Positions 28,084-37,652 are shown, counted from the stretch's first letter. The stretch: DNA of 64,000 bases from Roseimicrobium gellanilyticum (GCF_003315205.1 NZ_QNRR01000015.1:62001-126000); one strand, 5' to 3'. Made by a program: numbers and translations. Notes: a model not told the origin generated them from the sequence alone.

Positions 28084-28726
28084 GGCATGTCACGGCTGGA
28101 AGGTTTCTCAATATAGAGGCAAGGAACGTGGGAAGTGTGAGGCTCTTGGCAGGCGGCGCATGCAGGAGCACCGCAGCATGCCGCAGGATGTATTTCGGCA
28201 GTTATATCAGATGGCACTGCCCATGACGAGATCGCAATTCATGCCGCCGACGCGGGTTGACGCAAGTTTGGCAGATGATGCTGAACCCTTCTGGCAAAGA
28301 GTGCGATTCCCCTTTTCGAGTTGGCTATGCAGCAGAGACATCGCATAGGCCCAGGGAGCGGGAACGCCTCGTTCCCGAAAGGTGTCGCGCATTCGCGGAT
28401 TCATCCATCTCCCACTGACCATGCACACGTTCAAGGAGTGGGGACATTCCTGTCCCCATGGTGATCTGTTACGTGGCATCACTTGGGGAGCTGGATCTCC
28501 TGACTCGACTGTGGCTGGCCGGTTTCGCCACCCGCCATCGCATGTGCATTTCATCTCAAGACGCGGCGGCGTCATGCATGGGGACAGGAATGCCCCCACT
28601 CCTTGAGAGATGCCATGTCCTGGAGGAAAGTACACCTGGAGACGCGCGGCACCTTCCGGGAACGAGGCGTTCCCGCTCCTTGGGCCTGCTGCAATGTCAT
28701 GGGTGGAAACTCGCGTGACGCCTCCC
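28084..28726. repeat. Intergenic gap with nested R1 elements (copy 3)
   Basis: Outer R1 element at 28348-28686 (GGCCCAGGGAGCGGG...CTCCTTGGGCC, GGAACGAGGCGTTCC stems). Inside it lies a second one at 28432-28605, whose stems read GGGGACATTCCTGTCCCC and GGGGACAGGAATGCCCCC. No gene in this gap. Confidence 0.85.
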
Positions 28727-29335
28727 CTAGGGAGATGGTGGATGCACTTTGGATGATGCATCCACAGGGAGTGGATTCAGCGGGCTGTGGTCCCTTCCAA
28801 ATTCCACCTCTGGTATCACGGGATCAAAGGCCTCCGGCAGGCGTATGCGCAACCACTCGCACGCCTTTCTCAAGTGAAGCCGGGGATATGCGCACCAGAT
28901 GTAGGCCATCGTGATGCCCGTGGTCTCCTTCTCACGCAGAGCCGGGACCTCCTCGGGCGGGACATAGCCCATGGCATACAGGCTGCCGTGCGGCGGCACG
29001 CGGAGGCTGTCATACGCTCCAAAGGTGCGCTCCATCTCCGGAGGCCTCATGAGGTTGATTGAGCCAATATCAGGACGCTGCCCGAGAGCCGACTGCATCC
29101 TCATCAGTGTGGCAGATGCCATGTAGATGGGCGTCTCACTGATATTCGTCACCTTGACGAAGATGGTCTTGAAGTGCGTTGCGACAGGCGGGTCACTCCA
29201 CATCCACGGCACCTCCTCCACCATCTGAAAGCGCAGCGGATTCTCCGGATGCCACACGTGCACGATATGAATGGCAGGAATGCCCAGCAGCGCGAGGAAG
29301 ATCGCGGCGATGATGAGCTTTGTGCGGCGGGACAT
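28727..29335 (-). CDS. Family A member 27
   Basis: 202 residues. VWHPENPLRFQ at 27-37; KVTNISETPIYM (61-72) carries NIS instead of NTS; VPPHGSLYA; YIWCAYPRLH late. Ends SPLNPLPVDASSKVHPPSP. The start follows ATATCCCCC and a run of GATTTGT/GATTGAT heptamers. Confidence 0.89.
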   Translation of the reverse strand: MSRRTKLIIAAIFLALLGIPAIHIVHVWHPENPLRFQMVEEVPWMWSDPPVATHFKTIFVKVTNISETPIYMASATLMRMQSALGQRPDIGSINLMRPPEMERTFGAYDSLRVPPHGSLYAMGYVPPEEVPALREKETTGITMAYIWCAYPRLHLRKACEWLRIRLPEAFDPVIPEVEFGRDHSPLNPLPVDASSKVHPPSP

Positions 29336-29340
29336 GGGGG

Positions 29341-29392
29341 ATATTTATGATTGATGATTGATGATTTGTGATTTGTGATTTGTTATCTCAAA
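29341..29392. repeat. AT-rich heptamer-type repeat (GATTGAT/GATTTGT)
   Basis: Short stretch of 7-bp repeats upstream of member 27. It is the clearest example of the AT-rich tract that precedes many family A starts (TTATGAT, TTTGAGA and similar units). Confidence 0.75.
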
Positions 29393-29410
29393 CTGAGACC
29401 TGCCTTGGGT

Positions 29411-29475
29411 GGACCGTCAGGGTGAGCGGGAGACCACTCGTGGCGCAGGTGGGCGAAGGCCCTCGGGGCTATCCG
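29411..29475. repeat. R2 element, copy 2
   Basis: Same ends as copy 1; lies 33 bp after the stop of member 28 on the minus strand. Confidence 0.8.
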
Positions 29476-29508
29476 TGGTGCGGTGGAATGCATGGGCTCG
29501 CCTCTCGC

Positions 29509-30090
29509 TCATGGTGTAGCGGGTGGTGCACTGGTCTTCGGAGGCGAAATCGTCATGGCGCCCGCGTTCGCATTGACCAAAGGCACGTGCTCACGCCAGG
29601 ATGCCGGCAGACGCGCTGAGACCCACAAGCTGCCCTTGATGAGCCAGGCCTTCGTCCGGGAGACATAGAGGTACTGTACCTCGGAGTCCTTCGTACGCGC
29701 TGCGCCCATGGATCCCACCAGCACGGAGGTGTGCACCTGCACGGTGCTGTGTGCTGGAATCTCCTCACCCCACCAGATGATCTCCGGGGGCACCTCAGTA
29801 TGGTAGTGGGGAGACGCGCTATAGACGGGCGTGGTGCCGGCGGACTCCGGGACATGAGACAAACCCAGAAGGTGAATGGGCGTGGAGCTGACATTCTCCA
29901 CAAGGACGGGAACCGAGAAGAAATTCCCCTCACCTTCACCTTCCGTGGAGATGGAGTCCCAGGCAAAGGCAGGATCCCACCGCATGTGGAACGGATGCCC
30001 CGGAGACCATGTGAGGAACAAATACACCACGAGCGCGCCAATGGGCAGCAAGAAGAGTGCGGTGATGAAAAGCCTGGCGCGGCGGGTCAC
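29509..30090 (-). CDS. Family A member 28, GTG start
   Basis: 193 residues from GTG (VTRRARLF aligned with MSRRAKL). TWSPGHPFHMR (27-37) is a variant motif. VENVSSTPIHL at 64-74; IPAHSTVQVH; YLYVSRTKA late. Acidic loop 48-56. The anchor end VVYLFLTWSP is shared with member 37. Ends in MTISPPKTSAPPATP. Confidence 0.88.
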   Translation of the reverse strand: MTRRARLFITALFLLPIGALVVYLFLTWSPGHPFHMRWDPAFAWDSISTEGEGEGNFFSVPVLVENVSSTPIHLLGLSHVPESAGTTPVYSASPHYHTEVPPEIIWWGEEIPAHSTVQVHTSVLVGSMGAARTKDSEVQYLYVSRTKAWLIKGSLWVSARLPASWREHVPLVNANAGAMTISPPKTSAPPATP

Positions 30091-30236
30091 CGGCCCAGTG
30101 TGATGAAAATACGATGCGTGGGAAGAAAAAAGAGGCGCGGACAAAGTATCCGCAACGTGACGATCTAGCCTCTGGCGTGGCGACACCCATGCGGAGCACT
30201 ACCACCCAGCCCTCATGCACCCACCGCGACAACACC

Positions 30237-30818
30237 TCAGGGAGGCGGTGGATAGTCACGGAGCCGGGACACATCCAGCGGTGCTTCCGTAAGGTGCACC
30301 GTGAGAATGGCCCAGTCACCCTGCAGGAATGCCGGGAGTTCCTTCTCCACCTTGAGCAGCCATTCGTTCAGGCGGTGCTTCCATGCCGGGATCGAGATAT
30401 GAGTGATGACGTACTCCTCATCTCGGGAGAACCACTCAGGAGACTGCGTGCCCTCGTGGGCAGTAAACCAGGCAGTGCCCCCAGCGGGGATGGGAGCCTC
30501 CCCGTCGAAGAGCGCGGCAAACGTTCCTGGCGGCGTGTGTTGCATATCCAGGAAATGCATCACCTGCGCGGGAGGATTCGCAGGCTTCCGCAGAAATGAA
30601 TGCCTCAGCACCATATCGACGCGGCCCTCATTGCGCACCTCCACCAGGAAGATGGAGCCCCCGTAGTTCGGATCCAGCTTTTTGTGCCGCGAGTCCTCGA
30701 CAATGCGGAATCTCAAGGGCTCACGCGTGCCCGACAGCCACACCACATACGTGAGCGGCAGGACGAGGAGCACGAGCACTCCGCACAGGATGATCTTGGC
30801 ACGACGGGACAGGGACAT
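30237..30818 (-). CDS. Family A member 29
   Basis: 193 residues, start MSLSRRAK (two extra residues). GTREPLRFR at 30-38 without TW. EVRNEGRVDMVL (60-71) lacks the NTS. IPAGGTAWF in the PAHGT position. Late region (EEYVITHISIPAWKHRL) is divergent. Ends in APLDVSRLRDYPPPP. Confidence 0.87.
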   Translation of the reverse strand: MSLSRRAKIILCGVLVLLVLPLTYVVWLSGTREPLRFRIVEDSRHKKLDPNYGGSIFLVEVRNEGRVDMVLRHSFLRKPANPPAQVMHFLDMQHTPPGTFAALFDGEAPIPAGGTAWFTAHEGTQSPEWFSRDEEYVITHISIPAWKHRLNEWLLKVEKELPAFLQGDWAILTVHLTEAPLDVSRLRDYPPPP

Positions 30819-30863
30819 GCGGGATGAGGAGGAGTAGGGCGATTTTGGAGCAGTCTAAACTAT

Positions 30864-30955
30864 ACTACAACCGCATGTGGTTGCCTCACGATTGCCATGT
30901 AGCATGAGGAAGCGGCACTCCAAATCACTGACCCATCGCGTGATGCGCTGCCAGC
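30864..30955. repeat. R10 element, uninterrupted copy
   Basis: CCGCATGTGGTTGCCTCAC at one end, CAAATCACTGACC and CGCGTGATGCG toward the other. Matches the split copy at 20904-21150. Confidence 0.75.
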
Positions 30956-31021
30956 GTTGTAGAAAGCGGTGCGCTGCACGTCTTGCACCGCTATGACATC
31001 CATACCCCCCACCAGCACCCA

Positions 31022-31564
31022 TCAGCCGGCCGTGTGCGAATCTCCCGAGCCCTCACTCCGCGCGGCGGGAAGCAGAGGCGCGGAGCCTTTCGTCATTTGC
31101 GGATACGGAAGGCGGGCGCGCCAGGACTTGGGCAGGAGATCGAGGCACCAATAATAGACAACCCGGCAGCCATGCCGGGGCCGGGAGTTCCAGCCGTAGC
31201 TCACCCGGGAGTTTGCACTTCTCAGGGAGCGGGAGTCGATGACGGGGCCGACCTTCTGCTGAAAGCGTCCACCGGGTGGGATGAGCTCATAGGGCTTGCG
31301 TCCCTTCACCTTCCGGGACTGGGCCGCAAAGAGGAGTGCCGAGATATTCTGTCTGCTGGAGCCGATGGGATCATTGGTGGTGAATGCCGAATAAACAATC
31401 ACCGGGAATCGGCTCGTATTCTCCAGGGTGATGATGTCCGCATCTGCCGCGATGGTGCAGCGCAAGGGATTCTCCACCCGCCAGGCGCGCACCATGTCCA
31501 CCCCCACCACGCCCATCAACACCATGAAGACGGTGAGGATGACGATGCGAACGCGGCGGGACAT
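31022..31564 (-). CDS. Family A member 30
   Basis: 180 residues. RAWRVENPLRCT at 26-37. The spacer to the core motif is very short: LENTSRFPVIVY is at 47-58 instead of about 60-70. IPPGGRFQQKV; YGWNSRPRHG. Upstream in-frame codons before MSRRVR were excluded by family alignment. 94 bp below member 31. Confidence 0.88.
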   Translation of the reverse strand: MSRRVRIVILTVFMVLMGVVGVDMVRAWRVENPLRCTIAADADIITLENTSRFPVIVYSAFTTNDPIGSSRQNISALLFAAQSRKVKGRKPYELIPPGGRFQQKVGPVIDSRSLRSANSRVSYGWNSRPRHGCRVVYYWCLDLLPKSWRARLPYPQMTKGSAPLLPAARSEGSGDSHTAG

Positions 31565-31658
31565 CGAGGTGGACACTACAGCCTCAATCCAAATGCTCAA
31601 GCGGCTGCGCGCCTCATACCATATCACATCCTACCCCATCACATCACCTCATCCCACT

Positions 31659-32342
31659 TCAGGACCGGGGCGCAGTCTGCAAGGGGCAGATATTCCAATT
31701 GTCCGCGAGGACGGGCACCTTCGACTGGAGGCTCTGGGGGACGGAGGCGTGCAGCCAGCGCAGGCCGGCGGCGGCTTTGCGACGGGTGTCTGACATCCAC
31801 CGGTACTGGCACTGGAGTCCGCCAGCCGTGGCCTCAGCGAGCTTTTCATGCTCGACCCGTGCGGATATCTGAACGGAGCTGTGGCCGGGGATGACGATCA
31901 TGGAACGCCCGTCTTCCATCTGCCTCTCCGGATGCTCCATGGGGTGGAAGAGACCCACCCGGCCTGCCGAGTCTGGAGGCACCGGTTTTACCGCACCTGC
32001 CCCCGTGGACGCCGCAGGGGTCAGGTCCGCCTTGAAGAGGCAGACGGGAGTGGCGCTCGTATTCTCAATCACGACGCCGACGGAAGTGAAGGCAGCGCTC
32101 GATGTGGCGGTGGAAGTCGCGGTCGCAGTTTGCGGCTCGACGATACGGAAGCGCAGCGGCTCATGCGGCGCCCACGTGAACGCCACATACAGGAATGGAA
32201 TGACCACGAGCGCGAGGAGGATGAGCTTCGTACGGCGCGAGATCAGCGGTGTCTGCCGTGCGATGGCGGACAGCAAGTAACCAGAAAACCGGAGGGGCGG
32301 TTGATTCGCCCGGTGCGAGGCGGAGGAGGAAGGCGAATTCAT
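31659..32342 (-). CDS. Family A member 31, family start codon changed to ATC
   Basis: Where other members begin ATG-S-R-R-T-K, this gene reads ATC (32243-32241), preceded by CTG. The nearest in-frame ATG (32342) would add 33 residues with no family similarity, giving 227 residues. Initiation at CTG, TTG (32276) or ATC is possible. Counting from the ATC codon: TWAPHEPLRFR 23-33, a Thr/Ala-rich stretch, VIENTSATPVCL 58-69, IPGHSSVQI, YRWMSDTRRK. The coding frame is otherwise intact, so it is either a recent start-codon loss or an alternative start. Confidence 0.75.
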   Translation of the reverse strand: MNSPSSSASHRANQPPLRFSGYLLSAIARQTPLISRRTKLILLALVVIPFLYVAFTWAPHEPLRFRIVEPQTATATSTATSSAAFTSVGVVIENTSATPVCLFKADLTPAASTGAGAVKPVPPDSAGRVGLFHPMEHPERQMEDGRSMIVIPGHSSVQISARVEHEKLAEATAGGLQCQYRWMSDTRRKAAAGLRWLHASVPQSLQSKVPVLADNWNICPLQTAPRS

Positions 32343-32504
32343 GGAATGTGGAACTCGAGATGGAAGGACTCTTCCCACGTCAGGCCGTGAGGAGGGACGC
32401 TCGCTGCAGGGTGCTCGTGCCACCCAGTGCACCATTCACTGAATCGTTGCAAGAAAAGAAACGTTCAACGATGGCGCGGAGCCGCGCCGGATACAGGCGG
32501 GTGC

Positions 32505-32768
32505 TCACGGTGAAGGCCGACGGCCCGCTCCTGTCATCTTCTGGTGAACCCAGTAGGAGTACTCTGCCATCAGCGGCTGGAGGAAGGTGTGATCCCCCAG
32601 CCACACCCACGGCCGCACGTACGCCTCCAGCCAAGCCGGACTTCTCTTCAGCTCCACGGCATATTTCTCCCACAGGATGGGCACGCTCAACAGATAAAGG
32701 ACCGGCACCGCGAGGACGGACAAGGACCAGCCCATGATGGACGCGCGGTGTGGTGAGGAGTCAGCCAT
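32505..32768 (-). CDS. Family B member 3
   Basis: 87 residues. GWSLSVLAVPVLYLLSVPIL (13-32) is nearly identical in layout to member 2 (GWSL...LYLLxVPI). Then WLEAYVRPWVWLGDHTFL and YSYWVHQK. The position of W-x-x-Y-x-x-P-W matches member 4. Begins 259 bp below member 32. Confidence 0.8.
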   Translation of the reverse strand: MADSSPHRASIMGWSLSVLAVPVLYLLSVPILWEKYAVELKRSPAWLEAYVRPWVWLGDHTFLQPLMAEYSYWVHQKMTGAGRRPSP

Positions 32769-32825
32769 GGATGAAGGGAGGAAGTTATCTAGAGCAGTTC
32801 AATTGATACCAAAGGCATTCATTCT

Positions 32826-32892
32826 ACCACCATCCCGAAGGGATGATAGGCCACCCGCCTTGTTTCAAGTCACGACTATCATTCAAGCTAAG
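32826..32892. repeat. R3 fragment
   Basis: ACCATCCCGAAGGGATGATAG followed by GGCCACCCGCCTTG and CACGACTATCATTCAA, matching the outer ends of R3 but lacking the central CCGGTGGTAT palindrome. Confidence 0.6.
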
Positions 32893-33027
32893 ATCCTCTA
32901 CCATTCCAAGAACCGCAGAGCATCGCAGGGAGCACGCACTGGGCAAGGAACGCGCGAATCGTTCCGCGCACTCTCACCGACCGGCTCCTGCCCCTGCCCC
33001 TGCCCCTTCACCTCACCTTATCTCCTC

Positions 33028-33636
33028 TCACCTGCCGCTGGCAGGCGCACTCGCTGCAGGCAGGGTGGAGACAGGCGCATCCAGCGGGCAGCGCGCCACT
33101 TCCAAGGATGGCTTCCCGATGCGAGAGCCCAGACGCTCAAGGTCGAACTTCTTGCATAAATCACGCGCATGGCCCACCAGCGACATGACCTTCAGTTTCG
33201 TCCGCGATATCCAGCGCAACTCCACCATCGTCCCGGTGTCGGTGAGAAACGCCGTCTGATTCCCGGCCCTGATATGCGCCGTGCACAGCTGGGTACTACG
33301 AGCGGGTACCATGCCCGCGCCAACGACCCACTTCTGCCGGGGAGTCGGGAGCGACTCCACCGTGCCGTAAATCGTCATACGGACCTTTCCCGCACCTCGC
33401 GAGACCAGGTATGGCCCGCCCACGATCTCGATATCCGCCGCGCTGCTGTTCTTCACCTCCACTTCATAGAGGCGCAGGCTCCCCCACTTCGCATCAGGGA
33501 CCGTCGTCCCGAGATCACGGACAACGCGAAAGCTGAGCGGCTCCACCGGCGACCAGGTGATGCACGTCCGATACGCGAGGAAGACCGCCAGCAGGACCAC
33601 CAGCAGCGCAACGGCGAAAATCAGTCGGCGGTGCAT
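33028..33636 (-). CDS. Family A member 32
   Basis: 202 residues, start MHRRLIF. TWSPVEPLSFR at 27-37; EVKNSSAADIEI at 60-71 (NSS); VPARSTQLC; LRWISRTKLK late. C-terminal tail Ala/Ser-rich. 10 bp below member 33. Confidence 0.88.
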   Translation of the reverse strand: MHRRLIFAVALLVVLLAVFLAYRTCITWSPVEPLSFRVVRDLGTTVPDAKWGSLRLYEVEVKNSSAADIEIVGGPYLVSRGAGKVRMTIYGTVESLPTPRQKWVVGAGMVPARSTQLCTAHIRAGNQTAFLTDTGTMVELRWISRTKLKVMSLVGHARDLCKKFDLERLGSRIGKPSLEVARCPLDAPVSTLPAASAPASGR

Positions 33637-33646
33637 ATGGTCTCAC

Positions 33647-34222
33647 TCAATGTCCCTGCGCAGGACCTGTGCTCGCGAGAGTCAGCCCGGCCTGCCGCGG
33701 AGTGAAGAACGTGAAATACGTATCGAACCCCTCTCCAAAAAGCAGGCTCTGCCGGGCAAACCACGCATGCGCCCGGTAGCGGCGCTCAGAGGCCCAGTAG
33801 TATTCGATGTGGGGCTCCTTGTCACCGATGATGAAGTGGCACTCCAGTCGGGCGGTGCTGCGCGGTGGAATGACCATGGGATACCAGACGGAGACGGACG
33901 TGGCTGAGCTGATATCTGACCCCATGCCGCGTATGGAGACCGGCTGAAAGCCCCCGCCAGGCGAGATCCCCTCCGGGTCCGGCAGCACCGGGCTCATGTA
34001 GGCGCTATGCAAATGCACCGGCGCATCGCTGGGATTCTCCACATCAATCTGGTAGCGATGCCCCTGCAGCACGCCCACACCCAGATACTCCCTGGAGGCC
34101 ACCTGGATGCGCAGGGGATTGGCTATCTCCCGCTTCAGATACACCCATGCAGAGCCCAGGAGCAACAACGGGAGGACAAGCATCCCAATAAGGACGCGCT
34201 TCTTACGTCGGGAAAGATACAT
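33647..34222 (-). CDS. Family A member 33
   Basis: 191 residues, start MYLSRRKKR with a strongly basic N-terminus. The TW motif is replaced by KREIANPLRIQ (30-40). DVENPSDAPVHL at 60-71 (NPS); IPPRSTARL; YYWASERRYR. The C-terminus has no APLE. It follows a 984-bp gap made of palindromic elements. Confidence 0.88.
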   Translation of the reverse strand: MYLSRRKKRVLIGMLVLPLLLLGSAWVYLKREIANPLRIQVASREYLGVGVLQGHRYQIDVENPSDAPVHLHSAYMSPVLPDPEGISPGGGFQPVSIRGMGSDISSATSVSVWYPMVIPPRSTARLECHFIIGDKEPHIEYYWASERRYRAHAWFARQSLLFGEGFDTYFTFFTPRQAGLTLASTGPAQGH

Positions 34223-35206
34223 GACGCCATCAGCAGGTTTACACCGGCATTCTCCCATGACGCGCGCGGGATGTCAGTAGAAAAATTTTCGGCACTGATG
34301 CACCTCTTTCTTGTCAACGGAGCCGTCTTCCGCGCGAAGCTACCTTGGAGCATTTTAGCTAAACCTGTCACTGATGACGCATTTAAAAAATGCGCGTATT
34401 TGTCCCGGAGGGACATTGGAAGGTAGCCGGTGGTGGAGGCCTGTAGTCAGGCCGGGAACCACCGGATCATGGATGCCAAAGCTACTCCGTCCCGGATGGG
34501 ACGGCGGAAGAGGCGGCCATGGTTTCTTTCTCGTGCCGGGAGTTTATGGCGCTTTTCCCGACGTCCCATCCGGGACGCATGAATATTTGGCTTGTTGATC
34601 CGGTGGTTGCGGTCGCTGAGGCTCCCTCCACCACCGGCTACCTTCCAGTGTTCCTCCGGGACAAGCTGCCCACGCCAATCCCATGAGGCCATAACTCACA
34701 GAACGCCGTCGAACGGCATCTTCGAAACTGCCGCCTGAAGGGCTGCGGGAGTCCAGCCGAGGTTAGGGAGTCTTGGCGACCGGCACCCTGGGTGGTGTAC
34801 ACAAATACATCCCACCCTGAAGGGGTGGAGAAGCACACAGCTGCTTGTGCCGGGTAGCGCGTCAACAACCACGTCAGAAACTATTGAGCCTTGTGCAATA
34901 GACTGACTTCGAATGCACATCCGCGAGGCAGTTCCAGGCCGAAGGCCTGAGATATGCCAGCCCAGGGCAACGCCCTGGGAAAACGGCCCAGACATCCAAG
35001 CCCTGAAAGGGCGTGACAGAGCGTCCACCTGAGGTGCGCCCATATTTCGCCCTTTCAGGGCTCTGTTCATTTGCCACTTATCCCAGGGCGTTGCCCTGGG
35101 CTGGCATATCGCAGACCTTCGGTCTTCAGGAAGGCAGAACATTCCACCCAACGTCAGTCTATTGAGCAAGCCTCAATAAGCCGGTGAAACGCCATGGAAG
35201 AGACAC
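34223..35206. repeat. Repeat island 3 (R7, R8, R6 palindromic elements)
   Basis: 984 bp without a gene. R7 (about 34398-34682): arms TGTCCCGGAGGGACAT...GGTAGCCGGTGGTGGAG and the inverse, around GTCCCGGATGGGAC hairpins. R8 (about 34737-34835): GGTTAGGGAGTCTTGGCGACC and CCACCCTGAAGGGG, also present near 54.8 kb. R6 (about 34925-35135): outer AGGCCTGAGATATGCCAGCC arms with CCCAGGGCAACGCCCTGGG and GCCCTGAAAGGGC hairpins. Three unrelated palindromic elements lie end to end. Confidence 0.8.
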
Positions 35207-35707
35207 TCATGGCATCGACGGCTCGGGTGCCATGTTGATATTTGAGGAAGGATATGGCAGATACGAGTGGAGGGATGCAGGAGAGTGCTCGCGAAGCCAG
35301 CTGACAGCCTGCACGGCCTGCGCGTTCACCCAGGAGCGCCACATGTACTCGACCCAGTGCCTTCCTGCATACGCATCCAGCTCGGCGCGCGTCACTCGCA
35401 AGCTGGTGCGATGCGTGCTGCGTGGAGGGATGCTGGCAAACATCGGGCTGCTCATCTGGCGAAAGCCGCTCGAGTCTGGAGAGAGGTCCCCGGTGAAGGA
35501 GGACCAGAGATAGAGGAACTCGACGGTCGTGGCGCTGGTATTCTCAATGGCGATGATGAATGTCCCTCCATCCTTCTGGCTCGTGTCCGGCTCAAGACGG
35601 AAGCGCAAGGGATTGCCCGGCGACCAGGTGAGCGCGACGTATGCGGCCGGGATGGCGAGCAACACCAGGAAGATGGCAAGGATGATGAGCTTGGCGCGGC
35701 GGGACAT
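35207..35707 (-). CDS. Family A member 34 (shortest)
   Basis: 166 residues with a perfect consensus start. TWSPGNPLRFR at 27-37; AIENTSATTVEF (53-64); IPPRSTHRTSL; YMWRSWVNAQA. The loops on both sides of the core motif are short, which accounts for the length. Ends SSNINMAPEPSMP. 35 bp below member 35. Confidence 0.9.
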   Translation of the reverse strand: MSRRAKLIILAIFLVLLAIPAAYVALTWSPGNPLRFRLEPDTSQKDGGTFIIAIENTSATTVEFLYLWSSFTGDLSPDSSGFRQMSSPMFASIPPRSTHRTSLRVTRAELDAYAGRHWVEYMWRSWVNAQAVQAVSWLREHSPASLHSYLPYPSSNINMAPEPSMP

Positions 35708-35742
35708 GGAGGCATCAAGGGACGCGGGAAGCAGCAGCAGGG

Positions 35743-36297
35743 TCAAGGCCCCACCGCCTCCAGGGAGGTCGCATCCACTCCGAGGGCGGGCTCGGGCAGG
35801 AAGCGGGACATGCTCTTGGGCACTCGACGCACCATCCATTGCGAGACGGAGTGGATGAGAAACTTGCCGACGGACATCCACTTGTACTCCGCCACCAGCT
35901 TCCCGGCTCTCGCATCCTCCACGCGTTCATTGAGGATAAACGCCGCCGTATGGATGGTGCTGTGCGCGGGCACCAGCAGGTAGTTCTCCTGCGGTCCGGC
36001 CTTGTGCGCCCGCTGCTCCCGGGAAACCACGGCGCCAGACACCTTTCGCATATGGGGAGCCCACGCGGGACTCGGGATGGTCATGTACCGGAGATAGATG
36101 GGTACGGAGGTGACATTCTCCACGGCCACGGTGACCTGCGTGTCCGTGTGATAGTAGGCCATGGGTGGCAGTGCAGTCTCCACCACCCGGAAGCGAAGCG
36201 GACTCCGCGGATGCCAATGGAAGGCGAGATACACCGCGGGGATGGCGAGCAGCACGAAGAAGATCGCGAGGATGATGAGCTTCGTGCGGCGGGACAT
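35743..36297 (-). CDS. Family A member 35
   Basis: 184 residues. HWHPRSPLRFR at 27-37; AVENVTSVPIYL (58-69) with NVT; VPAHSTIHTA; YKWMSVGKF. Ends in TSLEAVGP. The start sequence has no Shine-Dalgarno motif. Confidence 0.9.
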   Translation of the reverse strand: MSRRTKLIILAIFFVLLAIPAVYLAFHWHPRSPLRFRVVETALPPMAYYHTDTQVTVAVENVTSVPIYLRYMTIPSPAWAPHMRKVSGAVVSREQRAHKAGPQENYLLVPAHSTIHTAAFILNERVEDARAGKLVAEYKWMSVGKFLIHSVSQWMVRRVPKSMSRFLPEPALGVDATSLEAVGP

Positions 36298-36389
36298 CGG
36301 TATAGGTCATGTATGACTTGAGATGGATGATTTCAAATCATTCATTCGGAGTCACCCGCGGACAGATGGAGAAGACAGTTTGAGGGCTC

Positions 36390-36410
36390 GAACGTCAGAG
36401 TGAGTGGGCA
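36390..36410. repeat. R2 fragment
   Basis: GAACGTCAGAGTGAGTGGGC, the first third of R2, located 25 bp after the stop of member 36. Confidence 0.5.
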
Positions 36411-36435
36411 TATCCATGGAAGGAGGCGGCACTGG

Positions 36436-36963
36436 CTATGGCGCGGGCTTGCAGGGGACGACTTGGATATTTGGGCGGACCTCCGGGATGATCGGATGGA
36501 GAAACGCGGGACTGCTATCATAACACCAGTCCAGGAACTGAATGGCAAGGGCCTTGGTGGAGGAAGCGTAGGCACACAGGAGACTCTCGGGAGGTGCAGC
36601 AGCGGACAGGGTGCCTTTGGTGAACAGCTCCGTGGGAAGGGTGCTACGCGGAGGAATGACGTCGTGCCGGTCCTGCTGGAAATCAATGCGGTCCTCCCGG
36701 GAAAGCATGGAGTAGAAAGGGACACCGAAGTGCTCGAAGGGTCCGTCCCGCCTGAACACATACACATGCAGAGGCACGGAGGACGTATTCTCCACCAGCA
36801 TGTGATGCTTCACAAAGCCGACAAAGTCTGATTCGTGAGCTTCCGGAAACACGCGTATGCGGACCTGCTCGTGTGGGCTCCACGTGAGGGCGATGTAGAT
36901 GCCACCTGCAGCGATCACGAGCAGCAGCATGACAATGAGGGCACGTCTGGTCCGGCGGGACAT
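36436..36963 (-). CDS. Family A member 36
   Basis: 175 residues, MSRRTRR start. TWSPHEQVRIR (27-37) is a variant juxtamembrane motif. LVENTSSVPLHV at 56-67; IPPRSTLPTEL. The late W-x-S motif reads CAYASSTKAL. Short C-terminus (IQVVPCKPAP). Confidence 0.89.
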   Translation of the reverse strand: MSRRTRRALIVMLLLVIAAGGIYIALTWSPHEQVRIRVFPEAHESDFVGFVKHHMLVENTSSVPLHVYVFRRDGPFEHFGVPFYSMLSREDRIDFQQDRHDVIPPRSTLPTELFTKGTLSAAAPPESLLCAYASSTKALAIQFLDWCYDSSPAFLHPIIPEVRPNIQVVPCKPAP

Positions 36964-37067
36964 GGAGTAGATCTCTGGTTCTTGGCGAGGCCGGGGAGGT
37001 TCGATCACATCGGTATCACAGAGCTACCACCTCGCACGCGATCGGCCACCTTGGTGGCAAAGATTTT

Positions 37068-37652
37068 CTACGGTGCCGGTGGGGTGCCCTTCCCCGCAGT
37101 CTCGATGACGCCGCTGCCCAGGGAGCATGCGATCCCAGGCATGCTATGCTGCCAGAACGTGTGCTGGGGCCAGCGCCGAAAAAGCCACATCCACCCCTCT
37201 ACAAAACGGAACTTCGTCTGGGAGATGTACACATACCCGGCCCTGACTCCCCCTGCTTGGGCGCTGGCAGCTTGTTCCGGCGTCACGAGGACTACTGTGC
37301 GCTGCGTGCTGTGCGGCGGAATCGTCTCTGCCGTCCACGCCTTGATCTGCGCCAGGTGGAGAGGCGAGTTCATGGAGGCCCGGACGCGGGCGTCCGATGC
37401 GGCATCCAGGTCATCCTCATGCCAAATCCCCAGGAGATGCATGGGAGCAGAGCCCGTATTCTCCACCAGCAAGGAGAGCATGACGCGCGCCTCACCGCCT
37501 GCCGTGGCCGGCCCTGCTTCCATGGGCGTGGCTGTATCCACCCGGATGCGAAAGGAATTCTCCGGTGACCATGTGAGAAACAGATACACCACAGGGACCC
37601 CGAGGAGCAGGAGAAACAGGCCGGACAGGATGAACTTCGTGCGACGGGACAT
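37068..37652 (-). CDS. Family A member 37
   Basis: 194 residues. VVYLFLTWSPENSFRIR (21-37); LVENTGSAPMHL (62-73); IPPHSTQRTV; YVYISQTKFRF. Shares its anchor and LL-VENxxSxPxHLLG stretch with member 28. The C-terminus (GKGTPPAP) lacks APLE. Confidence 0.9.
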   Translation of the reverse strand: MSRRTKFILSGLFLLLLGVPVVYLFLTWSPENSFRIRVDTATPMEAGPATAGGEARVMLSLLVENTGSAPMHLLGIWHEDDLDAASDARVRASMNSPLHLAQIKAWTAETIPPHSTQRTVVLVTPEQAASAQAGGVRAGYVYISQTKFRFVEGWMWLFRRWPQHTFWQHSMPGIACSLGSGVIETAGKGTPPAP

